Shown in pieces: positions 35,083-45,846 of a stretch of DNA of 64,000 nt (position 1 is its first letter; every line of letters begins with the position of its first letter). The DNA is taken from the NCBI GenBank assembly GCA_002786065.1, contig NHNY01000010.1:434001-498000 (forward strand), given 5' to 3'. The notes under the pieces are model-generated. The model saw only the letters and a list, made by a program, of their open reading frames with translations. It was not told where the DNA came from and made no database searches. Origin of the DNA: Microcyclospora pomicola. Taxonomy: Eukaryota; Ascomycota; Dothideomycetes; Capnodiales. Position numbers and translations under genes: made by a program.

Positions 35083-35856
35083 CTACTTGCGAACGACAAC
35101 ACCCTGGCGGCGGGTGGCGCGCGAGACGTACTCGGCCTCGGACTCGGAGGAGCAGTCAGACTCATCCGAGTAGCTGCAGCGGGATCCACCACAGTCGAGC
35201 TTGACGCGCGAGCCGGCACGGGTGATGCCGTAGCGTTCGCAGGTGCAGCACGAGCTGGAGCCGGAGCTGACGGACGATGGGGTGGAGGAGTTGGAGCTGC
35301 GGGAGCTGAGCGAGGGGACGTCGGACTCGTTGTCGCTGTCGTCCTCGGAGTCCTCCTCGGAGTCGTCCTCGACGATGTTGGAGCGGGCGAACTTGGCGGT
35401 GAGCTGCTCGACGTTGGCGTGGCTGAAGGCCTCGCGACGGATGGAGCGGGTCTCGTTGGGCTTGACGGGCTTGGGGCAGACGATCAGGGATGGGTCGAGG
35501 GAGCGGCCCTTGGGGACAGCCTGGCTGACGCGTCGGGACTGGCGAGACGACGGGGCCGGGGCGGACTTGGGGACGTCGAGGGTGTTGAGCTTGCGGCCGG
35601 TGGTGGGCTCGACGACGTGCTCGCGGGCGGGGTCGTGGGAGACGTGGTAGCCGTCGATGATGTAGTAGTACCAGTAGCGTTGACCTTGCTTGAGGGAGGC
35701 GGTCGAGAAGCGGAACTGGCCCTTCCAGGCGCCGACCTTGCTGGCGTCCTTGGAGAGGGGAAGCTGGCCGTTGTAGTTGTCCCAGTTGCCGACCAAGTGG
35801 ACGGTCTTGCAGGAGGCGGCGGTGCGCAGGGAGAAGTTAAGCTGGATGTGTGCCAT
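35083..35856 (-). CDS. CBM48 (AMPK-type glycogen-binding) domain protein
   Basis: Single-exon protein of 257 aa starting MAHIQLNFS. Residues about 1-85 form an E-set/CBM48 fold like the glycogen-binding domain of AMPK beta subunits: KTVHLVGNWDNYNGQLPL, GAWKGQFRFS and YWYYYIIDGYHVSHDP are typical strands, with aromatic residues that could bind glucan. There is no kinase-complex (AMPK beta C-terminal) domain. The linker is basic and Ser-rich; a Glu/Asp/Ser tract (about residues 160-190) is followed by a Ser run and a Cys-containing tail. The frame is open 57 codons upstream (36027), but that part is low complexity and the ATG at 35856 opens the domain directly. GC and codon bias are high, suggesting strong expression. 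Role in glycogen or signalling is inference. Confidence 0.8.
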   Translation of the reverse strand: MAHIQLNFSLRTAASCKTVHLVGNWDNYNGQLPLSKDASKVGAWKGQFRFSTASLKQGQRYWYYYIIDGYHVSHDPAREHVVEPTTGRKLNTLDVPKSAPAPSSRQSRRVSQAVPKGRSLDPSLIVCPKPVKPNETRSIRREAFSHANVEQLTAKFARSNIVEDDSEEDSEDDSDNESDVPSLSSRSSNSSTPSSVSSGSSSCCTCERYGITRAGSRVKLDCGGSRCSYSDESDCSSESEAEYVSRATRRQGVVVRK

Positions 35857-37096
35857 TTTGATGTGGGATTTTCCTGAATAGGCTTGGATTTGAAAGTTGG
35901 GATTGAGCAAGACAGAGCTGATTAATTGAAGATTGTAAAGTGATGTCGACCGGCGACGGGTTGAAAGATGGAATGCGAGTAAGTTGATGGGGGGGATTAT
36001 TGAAAAAAGATGGATGTGAGATGGCACCAGGCCTAGGGACAGCGAGACAAACAGAAAAAAGGACGAAGATCAAAGAACCAGCTCTTGGACGAGTTGACAG
36101 GCTTGCTGGAGAAAGAAGAGAAAGAAGAAGAAAAGGAGGAGGAAGTGGACTTAGCGGGAAGATGTAGTTCGAGATCGCACGCCCAGCATTGGAGCCGACG
36201 GGGCGCACATGTGCAGTGCAGATACATCACCAAAGACGGTTGCAAGCCCGCAAGCGAGCGATGTGCGCCATCAACAGCGAAAAGACGGTCGATAATGCCG
36301 GTCTAGAGAAGGTGATGAGGTCGAAAGGTGCAGCTGGCCGCAGGATAGCGCTTGGAGGAGTGGGTGAACTCCTCAGCGCTTGCTCCAGCTCGAGCATTGG
36401 CTGCGGATGTGATCGACGCCCCCGCTCCACCAATCGCTGTGCCGAACGTCCACCAGCCTCCACGCAATACATGTCTTGATCCCGGGAGACTAGTAACATG
36501 GCTGACGATCATGCTGCTGCGTCTGCCAATCCGAGTCGACAAACGATGACTTCCAAGCATCATGCGAACGGGTCCGAGCCGGGGCGAATCCTGCTGGGTG
36601 AAGTGGACTGCACGAGCACAACGCTCGCACGACCTGATGTTGGCCGAGAGGTGGGGTCGGGTCGTTCGATCCATCCCGTCTGACTGTACTGCGACGACAT
36701 GTAGGTAGGTGTGTTGGTGGCCAGTACAGCAATCAGGCTGCACGGTATCACCTGTTGATCCCTGCTAATTGACCCACCTGGTGACATTCTTCGAGGCAAC
36801 AAACATATCTCGTCGGAAGTGTATGTGCTGTTCACGAATGCACGTTGGATGCAACACCCGGCCACCGATTTACCCGATGCGGCAGCTGAATATAGGGCAT
36901 GTCCTATCATGGGACACCACTAAATGTTACTCCATATATACGAAAGAGTAATGGTCAGCACACGATCAGACTGTGCATATTGGCGCTTGAATAATCACTA
37001 CGACCTGCAGCGTGCTGAATGGGGACACGTTCTAGGCAGCTGGGGAAGCAGGCTTTGCATATCAATGGTAGAGCGAGCTATCGTCTTCGGAACAGC
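35857..37096. other. Intergenic, promoter of the CBM48 gene
   Basis: 1.24 kb between tinC and the CBM48 gene, both on the minus strand. It includes a purine-rich (GAA/GGA) tract at about 36108-36150 and a GTAGGTAGGT tract at 36701-36710. No gene is supported. Confidence 0.5.
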
Positions 37097-38773
37097 CTAC
37101 TCATCGTCTTCCACTGCAGACCGAAGCAACGCCTCCAACTCTTCCGGACTGAGCGTCGACTTCCTCCGTCGCGGTCGTCCCTTGATCTTCGTTCGCTTGA
37201 CTGGACTGGCGATCTTGCCCAGCGTGTCGTCCCCTTCTTCATATCTACCTATGCTGGGATCCGCATCTGCTGGTCTGGACGTGACCTTGCTCCGGCCATT
37301 GCTACTTGTCCTAGACCCACCCATCTCGGCGTTATTGTCCGCCACCCTTGTCGAGGCTGCAGATGCAGCAACGGCAGCTGCAGCATTCTCAGCCTCCTGT
37401 TGCGCGGCGCTTAGCTTTTGTGCGACCGTAAGCTGCCCTCGTCCTTCGACACCGTCCTCGTCCTCCACCTCGCTGTCCGCCTGTGCATAGTTCGTCGACT
37501 TGCTACTCGTCGGTCGCAAGTCGAACAAGTCTGGTGGGTCCAGAATGTTTCTTTTCCGCTTCGGACTGTTCCTCCCCGTCTCTGGGCTAGACACCGGCGG
37601 AGGCGAAGGGATGCTCCTCTCGTCCTCCGGAATCTGAATTTCACTGATGTCGCTGTCGGCAAAGCTCTGCTCAGGATCTGCCGGGACATGCCTGCCGATG
37701 ACTGGTCGATGAGGAGACACCAAGCCCATTCCTCTCCGGAGATCTTCGATGTTGATCGTTTCGCCGTCGTTCATCCTATGCTGCCAGCCTTCAAACATCA
37801 CAAACACGTCCTTCCATCGTCGCTCCATGTGTTCCCATCCCGCTCGCAGCCGGCGAATCTCTTCGTCCCGCACCTCCACTTCCTCAATCGCGACGAAGTT
37901 AGGATTGCACAGGAGGAGCTTGAGATGCTCCATCGCGTCCTCCATATCGGCTGCTAGGGTCTCGTATGCGGTGGGCAGGGCATGCAACATCGCCACGTCG
38001 TTCTTATCCCGGTCACTGCCCATGCTGCCCACCGCACTGTCAGGGTGGGTACGGCTCGGTGGTAGTCCCAGTAATTCCTTCAGCGTGCCGAGCGATTCCC
38101 GGATCAGGTTGATCAGACTGTCATTCTCATCACTCAAGCTCTGACCGAGCTGGGTCAAGAACTCGGTCGTTTCCTGCTTTAGACTGTATTCTGGATCCTC
38201 CAGGCCATGCGTCGCTTTATCCTGTGCATGTTGCCGGCCCTTCGCCCCACCTGTGATCGTGATACTCGGCGGCGTCATCCCCACTCGATTCCCGCGCTGC
38301 TGGCTTTGCAGATGCGTCTTGAGCCGCGCGAGCTCCAGATCCCGCTTCTTGACATCGTTCGCACACTGCGTCTTGACCTGCGCCAGGCTAGCCTTCAACC
38401 GTGCCGTCTGCTCCTGCAGCGTCTTCATCGCCTTCTCCACCTTCTTGATCTCCGCCTGTGCCGCTCGCTCCGCAGCTTTCGCTTGTACCGCAGTCCGCGC
38501 AGATTCCTCATGCTTTTCTCGACTCCGCTGCAATTCGGCATTGTGTCGGGTCTCATCGGCGCGTAACTGCCGCAGCGTCACGGCGACATGTTCCTGCTGT
38601 TCGCGCGAGCGATCTTCCCGTAGGATCAGATCGTGGACGAGGTTGATGATCTGCGCCCGGCTCTCCTTGGACGGCTTGACGAAGTCGATCGGCTCGCTGT
38701 TGCGAAGCAGGCCACGGGCGAGCAGCAGGTTGTTCAGGTAGGTTGACGCGGTGCGGAGGCTTTCGTGGTCCAT
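37097..38773 (-). CDS. tinC: TINC/ADIP-like coiled-coil protein (NIMA-interacting)
   Basis: Single-exon protein of 558 aa. It resembles the afadin- and alpha-actinin-binding (ADIP/SSX2IP) family, whose Aspergillus nidulans member TINC interacts with the mitotic kinase NIMA. The N-terminus (residues about 1-60: TASTYLNNLLLARGLL, then INLVHDLILRE) is the conserved part. A long coiled coil spans about 55-160 (Glu/Lys/Ala/Gln-rich heptads). A second helical segment covers about 225-350. The tail is Ser/Pro-rich with a basic GRPRRRKS stretch, an AT-hook or nuclear-localisation-like motif, near the end. It likely acts at spindle pole or microtubule organising sites; that is from the family, not visible here. 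It is divergent from scytalone dehydratase. Confidence 0.78.
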   Translation of the reverse strand: MDHESLRTASTYLNNLLLARGLLRNSEPIDFVKPSKESRAQIINLVHDLILREDRSREQQEHVAVTLRQLRADETRHNAELQRSREKHEESARTAVQAKAAERAAQAEIKKVEKAMKTLQEQTARLKASLAQVKTQCANDVKKRDLELARLKTHLQSQQRGNRVGMTPPSITITGGAKGRQHAQDKATHGLEDPEYSLKQETTEFLTQLGQSLSDENDSLINLIRESLGTLKELLGLPPSRTHPDSAVGSMGSDRDKNDVAMLHALPTAYETLAADMEDAMEHLKLLLCNPNFVAIEEVEVRDEEIRRLRAGWEHMERRWKDVFVMFEGWQHRMNDGETINIEDLRRGMGLVSPHRPVIGRHVPADPEQSFADSDISEIQIPEDERSIPSPPPVSSPETGRNSPKRKRNILDPPDLFDLRPTSSKSTNYAQADSEVEDEDGVEGRGQLTVAQKLSAAQQEAENAAAAVAASAASTRVADNNAEMGGSRTSSNGRSKVTSRPADADPSIGRYEEGDDTLGKIASPVKRTKIKGRPRRRKSTLSPEELEALLRSAVEDDE

Positions 38774-39577
38774 GGCTGATCGACGTGAGGGTAGATAGGT
38801 GGGCGGTATGTGTGTGTGTGGCCGTGGCCGTTTGGCGAAACCACGAACGCAAGGCCGAATGTCTTTGAGGCACTTGTTGCATGTAGGTTTTTGTGATTTA
38901 TCTATTGTTGATGTATTGCTTATTACGGACTAGTGTTGGAATCCGGCATTCATGGCACGTGATGTGATACTACATCTACAACCAAATGGAAGAGACGAAC
39001 GCAACACTGAAGATCGATCATGTCCACTGAGACCATTAATGGTACCCTGTTATCTACCTTCGAGGTTCCAGACATCTCTTTCGCGTTGACGGGGCGTGGT
39101 CGGAAACATGGCTGTCTTTTCTCGCTACAGCAGGGAATACTAGACGCAACATACATCGAGAATGGCTAGTCCTCTCTCTGCGAATGCTGCACACGATATC
39201 TCTCCATACCATGGCAGATGTCTTCCCTCGTTACGATAGGCCAGTGTTCTATTCTCTACGATACGCATCGAAACCGAAGAGAACACGATGATGTCCAACA
39301 CCGGCCCCATCCTACGATGATGGGCACGTGACGTTCTGGACACGGCAGATGGAGGGGCCGGTGTTTGCTTGGTGGGGGAGGGCAGAAGAGCGGTAAGATG
39401 CAGCAACATGAATCCAAAAATAAAAGGGTCCGGAGCTGATGTGGTTCAACACACGGCAGTCAGGCACAGCATTAGTAACCTCCACCTTACTCTAAGCCTG
39501 GACACCACACTCTTCCCCTTCCTCTCTACACCAACATCCCGTACCAATCACCCTCTCACTCCCTATAATCCGCCAAC
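38774..39577. promoter_or_regulatory. Divergent intergenic region, tinC / scytalone dehydratase
   Basis: 804 bp between two divergent start codons, holding both promoters. A short GT repeat lies near 38809-38820 next to tinC. The last 100 bp before the scytalone dehydratase start are CT-rich. No coding content. Confidence 0.5.
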
Positions 39578-40208
39578 ATGGTTCTCGAACCCGTCAAGCT
39601 CATCTCCCTCGAGGGTATGTCGCCGCCAATGCCTCTCCCCGCCGCTTCCCCACCATCGCCTCTTCACAGCTGACCCGCCCGCTCCCACAGAGATGCAAGG
39701 CTGCATGGCCGCCCTCTTCGAATGGGCCGATAGCTACGACTCCAAAGACTGGGAGCGGCTGAGCAAGTGCATCGCACCCACGCTGCGCATCGACTACCGC
39801 TCCTTCCTCAACAAGCTGTGGGAAGCGATGCCGGCGGATGAGTTCGTCAAGATGGCCTCGGACCCGCACGTGCTCGGCGATCCGACGCTCAAGACGCAGC
39901 ACTTCGTCGGCGCCACCAAGTGGGAGAAGGTGTCGGACGACGAGATCATCGGCTACCACCAGCTGCGCGTGCCCCACCAGAAATACACTGACGCCTCCAT
40001 GACCACCGTCGCCGTCAAGGGCCACGCCCACTCCCACAACACCCACTGGTACAAGAAGATCAATGGCGTGTGGAAGTTTGCCGGCTTGAACCCGGACATC
40101 CGGTGGTCCGAGTATGACTTCGACAAGGTCTTCGCCAGCGGACGGGATAAGCTGGGCGACGAGAACGCCGAGGCCGCGCAGGCGCTGGGTGTACCTCCAC
40201 AGGCTTAG
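39578..40208 (+). CDS. scd1: Scytalone dehydratase (DHN-melanin biosynthesis)
   Basis: Two exons: 39578-39614 and 39691-40208, 184 aa. The enzyme dehydrates scytalone to 1,3,8-trihydroxynaphthalene and vermelone to 1,8-DHN. All known active-site residues of the rice-blast enzyme are present with a constant offset of two: Y28, D29, Y48, H83, H108, S127 and N129 (in WADSYDS, RIDYRS, TQHFVG, PHQKY and HSHNTH). Residues about 10-160 form the cone-shaped alpha+beta barrel; the tail ends in a short Ala/Gln-rich stretch. There is no signal peptide. The 37-nt first exon ([12 protein letters not shown]) is easy to miss. No polyketide synthase or naphthol reductase lies in the window, so this gene stands apart from any melanin cluster here. 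GC is high. Confidence 0.96.
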
Positions 40209-42290
40209 ACGTGAAGAGAGGGAGATGTCGGAGATGTTGACGAAGTGGAAGCTAGGCTCAGTATGTACAATCTGAACGTCTTGATATGATATGACATGAA
40301 GAACGGACAAAGACATGATCGGCCAAATACGCACTGCTGTTCATCATCTTTGCCGGTGACACTTCGCGCTCCTGCTAACTGTGAACGTCCCACGATCTCG
40401 CCCTATGCTTAGCCTTCCCTCCATCAAGACTCTTCGCGTTCACAGCCTCAGCATCTTTGGACAATCTCCTACCTCTTTCCATGCCCTCCCGCCTTTCTTA
40501 GCTGAGAATGGCAAGGTCCCTAGGTCCGTCCTGAGCCCATGGTCTTTTTCTGTAGTAAGACGATCAAACAAAAGATGGCAAAGTGAATCCTCAAGAAACG
40601 GCACTTGACACTTAGTGCAACGAATATACGAGAGCATGTTGCTGCGAGCAATATAGCGGCCAATTAGGTTGACATCTGGATGAAAGTACGGCTTCTCCTC
40701 TCTTCGTGTCGAGCCACATTAAGATTTTTGGGGTTATTTGACACTCCTAAGTATAGACTTAATTCCTTTCCCCCAGGTTGATCGTGCAGCAGACAGACAT
40801 GCATGTCCTCATACACAAAGCTCCATTGCGTCCTCTTCTTCCTATAAAAACTTCCTAACCGCTGATCCCATCTTTTCCCTACATAACATCTCATAAGATA
40901 TCTATCTCTCCTCATAACTTGCCAGTGAAAAGCTCATTGATCTACTGACCGATGATATAGATGTACCTCAGATGTATGTGTGCAAGTACCTTTAACATAG
41001 TCAACTGATAGCTACATCTTTCCTCTGACATGGCCGTACCATTGCCTTCCCGTTCACGAGAGCCGAGTGACTTGAAAGGCCCATAGATACGTGTAGGTGT
41101 GGTAGAGGCGTGCGAGGTCTGTAGACCGCATCGATATAAAGCATTCCTGCAACCGCGAGAAGTTCTGCCATGGTCAGAGGGCAACATGACGAATTGTTAT
41201 GCTCTCCCTTCCTCTATCTCTCTCCTCTCTCTCTCCTCGCGGAAGAGGAAGTGAAAGTTAGCTACATGTAGAGTCACCAAGCAGCTATATACAAGAGCGG
41301 GACATGGGCGCGACAAGGGGTATAAGTGACTACCTACCTACGATCAAATGAAAATGAAGGGTGGTGAAGATGATGAAACATACGGTAGGTAAACAAATAC
41401 CTCCCTCAAGGAGAGAGCAGTTTTCGAACGGATCTATTACTGATAAACGATTGGCTAGAACACAAAGGAATCTTAGGTACTGATCGCTACACCGATGTGG
41501 AAGGAACGGATCAACTATTCGTTTTTCGATTGATGGTTCTACGATATCATGTTTCTTGACGATGACGGGGAAGATGATGATGAAAAAAGATGCCTGCCTG
41601 CACGCATACATGAGAGCAGACATCACACAAAGACACACGCAGACACGCACACTTTTGGGACACACCAGCAAACACCAAAGACAAAGAACAAAGACAAAGC
41701 AACTTCTTCTGATCACTCTCCGCTTTTTCCTCTCCGAATGCCTCAAAAACATAGTAAGGTAAGGTTAAGGTCGAAGGTGAAGTTTTTGCAAACCCCACCC
41801 AACGCTCCGGCCGACGCCCGCTCGCAACGCTTTGTTTTCAGTCAACTCGCCCGCTGCATCATTCGCATTGGCAAACGCAAAATCCGACAACCCGCCCCGC
41901 CCGTTTGATCCAGTCCCAAGCCAGTCCCTGGCTCTTCGATACGATGCAAAACTAAATCATGCCCGTCGTGTGTGTGTTTTGGTCCGTCGTCGTCTCAGAG
42001 CAGTAGCCGTCGTCGTCGTTCGATGTGTGTGTGGTGGTTGGGGTGTCATTTGAAGTGGCAAGTGAGAGGAGAGGTAGATAGAGACAGAAATGAGGGGAAA
42101 AGGAAGGAAAGCATGCAGTGTGTGAGATGGGAAAAGGATGGGTTGGCAGCAGAAGTGACATGATGTTTTGGCTCGCTTGATCTCGTGACTGAGTGGTGCA
42201 GAATGTTGGTTGATGTGTGTCGATCTCTGAACCAGAACTCCCGCTGAAGCGCAATCACACTTTGATAAAGCAGAAGTCGACAAATAGCGC
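40209..42290. other. Convergent 3' intergenic region between scd1 and csx1
   Basis: 2.1 kb between two stop codons pointing at each other. It contains a CT-rich tract, a CTACCTACCTAC tract at 41330-41341 and CA/ACAC-rich DNA near 41610-41700. Frames are short; none is convincing. The size suggests long 3' UTRs or an unrecognised non-coding RNA. Confidence 0.5.
41202..41238. repeat. CT-rich microsatellite-like tract
   Basis: Nearly pure pyrimidine stretch with repeated CTCT words in a 3' intergenic region. Confidence 0.75.
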
Positions 42291-43670
42291 TTACTGTGGG
42301 TGAGGAAGGATTGTCAGTCTTGAACTGGGGTGGGTATGGAAATAACGCGCTGACATACCTTCATGGGAGCAAAGTTGCCGTATGGGTGTTGCGGAGGCAT
42401 GCCCATGGATCCACCCATCGACGGGTAGACCGGTGGTGGAGGAGCAGGACGGTAAGGAGTTCCAGCTGGACCCGAGTTGTTCTGGCTACGACCCCAGCTC
42501 AGACGCACACGCGAGTTTCCAATTGGATAGCCTTGCATTTGGTTGATAGCCATCTCGGCAGCGTGACGCTGAACAAATTGAACGAAACCGCATCCCTTTC
42601 CTGGGGGAATCTTGACGTACGTGATCTCGCCGAAGCCCTGGAAGAAAGATCGAAGCTCGTCCTCCGTGACGTAGCCAGAGAGACCGCCAACGAAGACCGT
42701 GGTGTTGTTCGGGTCGGTGAACTGGTTCATGGGCTGAGGAGCACCGTAGTAGCCCATGGGGGGAGCACCCATCTGCTGGTACATGCCTCCACCCATACCT
42801 CCAGGGCCGCCGCCAGGCATGCCACCCATACCGCCAGGTCCGGCGCCACCAGTCTTGTTCTTGGGGGTGGCGGTGGAAATGCGCATCGGACGGTTGCCGC
42901 AGTACACGCCTTGCATCTCGTGCAAAGCCTTCTGCTGGTCGCTCTCATCCGCAAAACGAACAAAACCATACCCACGGGACATACCAGAAATAGGGTCGCT
43001 CATGATCTTGGCCGACTTGCAGGACGTGTACTTGTTTTGGAAAAGCGAGATGAGAACGTACTCGTTCACCTCCGGTCCGAGATCTCCGACGAAAATGCTG
43101 TACTCAGGACCACGGTCGTCACGAGTACGATCGGCCAGACCGCCACCGGAAGCCCAGTTCAGCTTGAACTGTCGGTTGGAGTTGGGGATCATCTGACCAT
43201 TGAGCTGCAGGGCTCGGCCAGCAGCATCAGAGTTTTCAAAATCGACGAAGCAGTATCCAGCATTGCTACTAGTTTTCAGTCAGTGCACCAATATAATCGT
43301 CGCACGACATGGCTCGACACGTACCCAGAAAATTTGTCACGGATCATCTTGACGTTGACCTGATAGCCCATACCGAACCAGACGGTGCGCACGAAATTCT
43401 CATCAATCCATGGCTCGAGTTCTCCCATCCTGTCCGGCATTTAGCATTTCTGTCCACCCCGCTATGCATTGAATACACATACCAGAGGGTGGTCTTCTGG
43501 TCGCCACCAGGCTGGGGTCCACCTTGAACTGGGGTCGCGCCACCATTCCCGCCGAACTGCCCAGGCTGCTGCTCCATCTGTTGGCCCATTGGGTTCTGCG
43601 CCTGAGGAGCGGGACCTCCGAAGTCTTGTTGAGGCTCGTTGCCCTGCTGAGGCTGCTGTTCGAAGTTCAT
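42291..43670 (-). CDS. csx1: Csx1/Nam8-like RNA-binding protein with three RRMs
   Basis: Four exons (complement): 43670-43483, 43429-43325, 43265-42359, 42293-42291, 400 aa. The last exon holds only the TAA stop, right after a GTATGT...ACAG intron. If that intron is kept, the frame continues to 42314 and adds 14 residues. The protein has a Gln/Gly/Pro-rich N-terminus (1-60), RRM1 at about 60-140 (TTLWMGELEPWIDE, NAGYCFVDFEN), RRM2 at about 153-233 (YSIFVGDLGPEV, SRGYGFVRFA), a Gly/Met-rich linker and RRM3 at about 286-356 (TTVFVGGLSGYV, GCGFVQFV). This is the layout of yeast Nam8/Ngr1 and fission-yeast Csx1, which bind U-rich mRNA and control stability, stress response or splicing. The RRM1 exon joints are in phase and restore the RNP motifs. 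Confidence 0.9.
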
Positions 43671-45846
43671 GATGCGTGCGGATGGTCGAGGTAACACGGA
43701 TGTTCGTGGTTTATGGATGAAGCGAACGAAGACTCGAGTCGATTGAAAGCAGGAAGGTTGCTATTGTCTGTGTTCAGAAAATGACAATGGTCAGTCACGG
43801 CGGCTGGAGGTGAGCATTGACGCGCAGCTAGTGGGTGCGCATATGGAAGCATGTGATGGCCGGCTCATCGAGTGAAGATGAGCATGATTGGGAATGAGGC
43901 CATGTGAAATGAGCACGCGCGCATTGAGACTCACATGAAAGACAACAAAGACGCTTCGTTGGCCGTTGGACTCGTAGCTGAAAGGCGGGAAGAGAAGCAG
44001 ATTGCGCCGAAAGCCGTGAGTCGCTAAAACCACAAGGACAGCAGCAAAGAGCGTTGACGGGGGAAGATGGTCGTGTCGAAGGAGATGATGAGGAGAGAGC
44101 GCGGAAGAGGAGGGGATGCGGTCGTGAGTGAAGGGTCGGCGGGACGAGGAGGGCGATATGGCGAGGTGGAGTCGAGACGGAAGATGAGGTGGTGATGTCG
44201 TGTGGTGGAAAGCCTAGTTGCGGGTACAGTGTGAGCAGCAGCCTATCAGATGGCGAGCGCAGCGGTTGGCTGAAGCGAGGCGAAGCAACGGGCCAAGATC
44301 GGGGAATGAGAGGTGGGCGAAGTGATTTGTATCTCTCATACGATATGATGGAGGGGTTGAGAGGATAAGTGAAGTGTCGTAAAGGCCGGATGAGTGATGT
44401 CGCAGGGTGATCGATCAATTGGCCGTGTTGATGGAGAGCGGAGGGGCGGGCAAAATGGGCGTGCCGAGGATTGTGCGTTGCAATATTGGTCGTCTTCGAT
44501 GGTCGTGCCTAGCCGGGAAGCTCTAGTGCTAAGCAAGGTGGCGGGGCGAAGATGCTGAGGGCAGTGGAGACGGAATGTAATGGATTGATGGCATTCTGAT
44601 GGTCTGCTACGAAAGTAGAGTACTCACCGTCGAGTCGTGTTCGTTCTTCTTCGTCTTGAGTCGTGGTGGTGTCGATGGCCGCAATGCAAGTAGAATGCAA
44701 CGTATCTGTGGAGGCAGTACTGTACACCAAAGCGCAGCAACACTAAACACGCAACGGCAACGCCCAGAGGATGGCAAGACGAAGCGAGGACGCCGGCGTG
44801 GACAAAGACGAGCAGAGCACGGTAGAGCAGAGCAAGGCTGACGAGCGGAACAAAGACAGATGAGTGGTGGAGGAAGAAGGGAAGAAGGGGAAGGGGGAAG
44901 AAGATGAGAGACATCAAGTACTCAGAATGTATTCACATGTATCACTCATAACACCGCCCACCGACAGCAACTAGCCTGGCCGAAGTGTCGTATATAATAA
45001 AGGCCAAGTCATCGGCTTCCTACCTACCTGCATACAGTACTATATATCAGGTATACAGCAGCAAGCAGGCTCCAGGACCACCTGTCAGAGAAGACCACCC
45101 GTCCAGTAATCAGATGGCCTCCCCGTGCTAAGCAAGCATAAGTCGAGACAAGACCATAGCAGCAGCCGGTGATCACACATATCAAACCGTCCAGACCCTG
45201 TGTTGCCTCCAGTATCACCCCACTACGCACCCGGCTGATGCACCTACTGGATTGGATGGCATTCGACTGTGAGCTCTTCCCGGGCTATAACGCGTCCTTA
45301 CTATACATCTAGACAGTACTGCTTGACGCGTGGTCCGGCTGCTACACGGAAGCTTGATGCATGAATCATGTGTCTTAGGGGCGGACGTTGATGAGACTTG
45401 CCTGTGGTGATCGAACATCACGTATGCATGTCTAGATGTAGGTAGGTATCCTGGCCTGTCCAACTGGACATCATGCATGACGTCCAATGGCAGCGCATGG
45501 GGACACTGCAAGATCGTCGCCTCCATGTGGCGCCACGAGGGCAGGCAGACCTCACTTCATGCGGAGCTTATGTGAAGTCACCAAAAGCAGGTTCGAGACA
45601 GAAAACTGTCACAAGACACATCGACAACATTGACGGTGAAAATTGGTATTTGGGTGCTTCTGCATGAGTGGCTATTCGCCTACCGATCTCGCTATGGGCA
45701 TTGCCGAAGATGTGATGCGACGTCAGCACTCGAAAGAGTCCGACGTCCCTCCACATCCGTGAGGCTCCAACTCCGCTAGAAAGGATTGCCCTTGGTCGTA
45801 AACCTCCTAGCTATACACTTTCGGAAAGAGAAGTGAAAAGGACTGT
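43671..45846. other. Intergenic, promoter of csx1
   Basis: 2.2 kb between csx1 and the 14-3-3 gene, both on the minus strand. Good minus-strand donor-like sites (GTGAGT) near 43935 and 44625 suggest 5' UTR introns of csx1. TAGG-type tracts lie at 45021-45030 and 45438-45448. No coding frame is convincing. Confidence 0.5.

Noticed and set aside
35419-35877. Plus-strand frame of 152 codons
   Set aside because: Antisense to the CBM48 gene, Gly/Val/Asp-rich as expected for a shadow frame.
42296-43363. Plus-strand frame of 355 codons
   Set aside because: It lies antisense to csx1 and opposes its RRM exons; the content is Val/His/Arg/Thr-rich with no recognisable domain. A mirror of a biased coding strand explains it.
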